This document shows positions 63,843 to 64,000 of a stretch of 64,000 nt of DNA, one piece after another. Source of the DNA: Cohnella sp. SGD-V74 (GTDB lineage Bacteria > Bacillota > Bacilli > Paenibacillales > Paenibacillaceae); the NCBI RefSeq assembly GCF_003001675.1, contig NZ_PVYW01000020.1, positions 1 to 64,000 on the forward strand, read 5' to 3'. Under the pieces are notes generated by a model, which did not search any database, had not been told where the DNA came from, and saw nothing but the letters and a program-made list of their open reading frames with translations. The position numbers and the translations under genes are program-made. Positions within the stretch are counted from its first letter, which is position 1; each line of letters opens with the position of its first letter.

Positions 63843-64000
63843 ACCTGAACCCCTCCTTAAGCGATTTGATTGCCCTAATAAGGTGTCCCCGGCCTTTCAA
63901 AATATGCGATGAGGATCGTCGGCTGTCCAGCCATAAGCAGGAAACTCCGCGCGGCGCAAGCGATTGGAGCCCACTCGGGACGATCCGGCATGTGCTTTCG

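Noticed and set aside
63874-64000. Open minus-strand frame of about 42 codons reaching the window edge
   Set aside because: It matches no family I recognise and the true frame cannot be judged without the sequence beyond the edge.

Overview
The window looks like chromosome of a spore-forming Paenibacillaceae bacterium (Paenibacillus or Cohnella type). Evidence: a germinant-receptor operon, YesM/YesN-type sensor kinases and AraC-domain response regulators, LplB/YtcP-type sugar permeases, a class II ribonucleotide reductase, the Bacillus-like genes yqhH, yqhG and yqzE, strong GGAGG ribosome sites and many hairpin terminators. Most of the window is moderately GC-rich. The exceptions are the first ~80 bases and about 45.9-46.95 kb, which are AT-rich and look acquired.

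Layout. 0-4.9 kb: a sensor kinase with a response regulator cut off before its DNA-binding domain, then a GntR regulator and D-galactonate dehydratase. 4.9-6.4 kb: non-coding DNA with a 156-bp palindromic MITE-like element and a 16-unit array of 50-bp tandem repeats. 6.4-7.9 kb: a DUF488 protein and an ArsR-like regulator. 8-13.1 kb: an operon of frameshifted GH43, GH88 and GH2 beta-galactosidase. 13.4-21.6 kb: a membrane AraC regulator, a sugar ABC importer and a chemoreceptor. 21.8-32.8 kb: GH43, GH51, a GH50-like enzyme, two AraC regulators, GH127 and a secreted exo-galactanase-like GH43 with arabinose-binding modules. 33-41.6 kb: a second ABC importer with its own two-component system, then a GH115 alpha-glucuronidase. 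Together 8-41.6 kb reads as a large locus for scavenging arabinose-, galactose- and uronic-acid-rich plant glycans. Type II arabinogalactan is the best fit, by inference. Neither importer has its own ATPase, so a shared MsmX-type ATPase elsewhere is expected.

41.8-45.8 kb: a four-gene germinant-receptor operon (A, C, small D, B). 45.9-50.1 kb: a mosaic of AT-rich genes (a lipoprotein that seems to have lost its signal peptide, an extra pgsA), duplicated Uma2 genes, a Phd/RelE-type toxin-antitoxin pair, an acetyltransferase, and two short gene relics (of pgsA and of the antitoxin) flanking that acetyltransferase.

50.1-54.2 kb: nrdJ, the most striking locus. It is interrupted by a 430-residue LAGLIDADG intein and by a 259-nt ORF-less group I intron that sits inside the catalytic Asn-x-Cys-x-Glu motif. 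Its promoter carries NrdR-like boxes. 54.5-63.8 kb is ordinary chromosome: a secreted protein, an OmpR-type two-component system, yqhH-yqhG, a secreted hypothetical, yqzE, a CwlD-like amidase, a YibQ-type deacetylase and a small WGxxGxxG-type surface protein.
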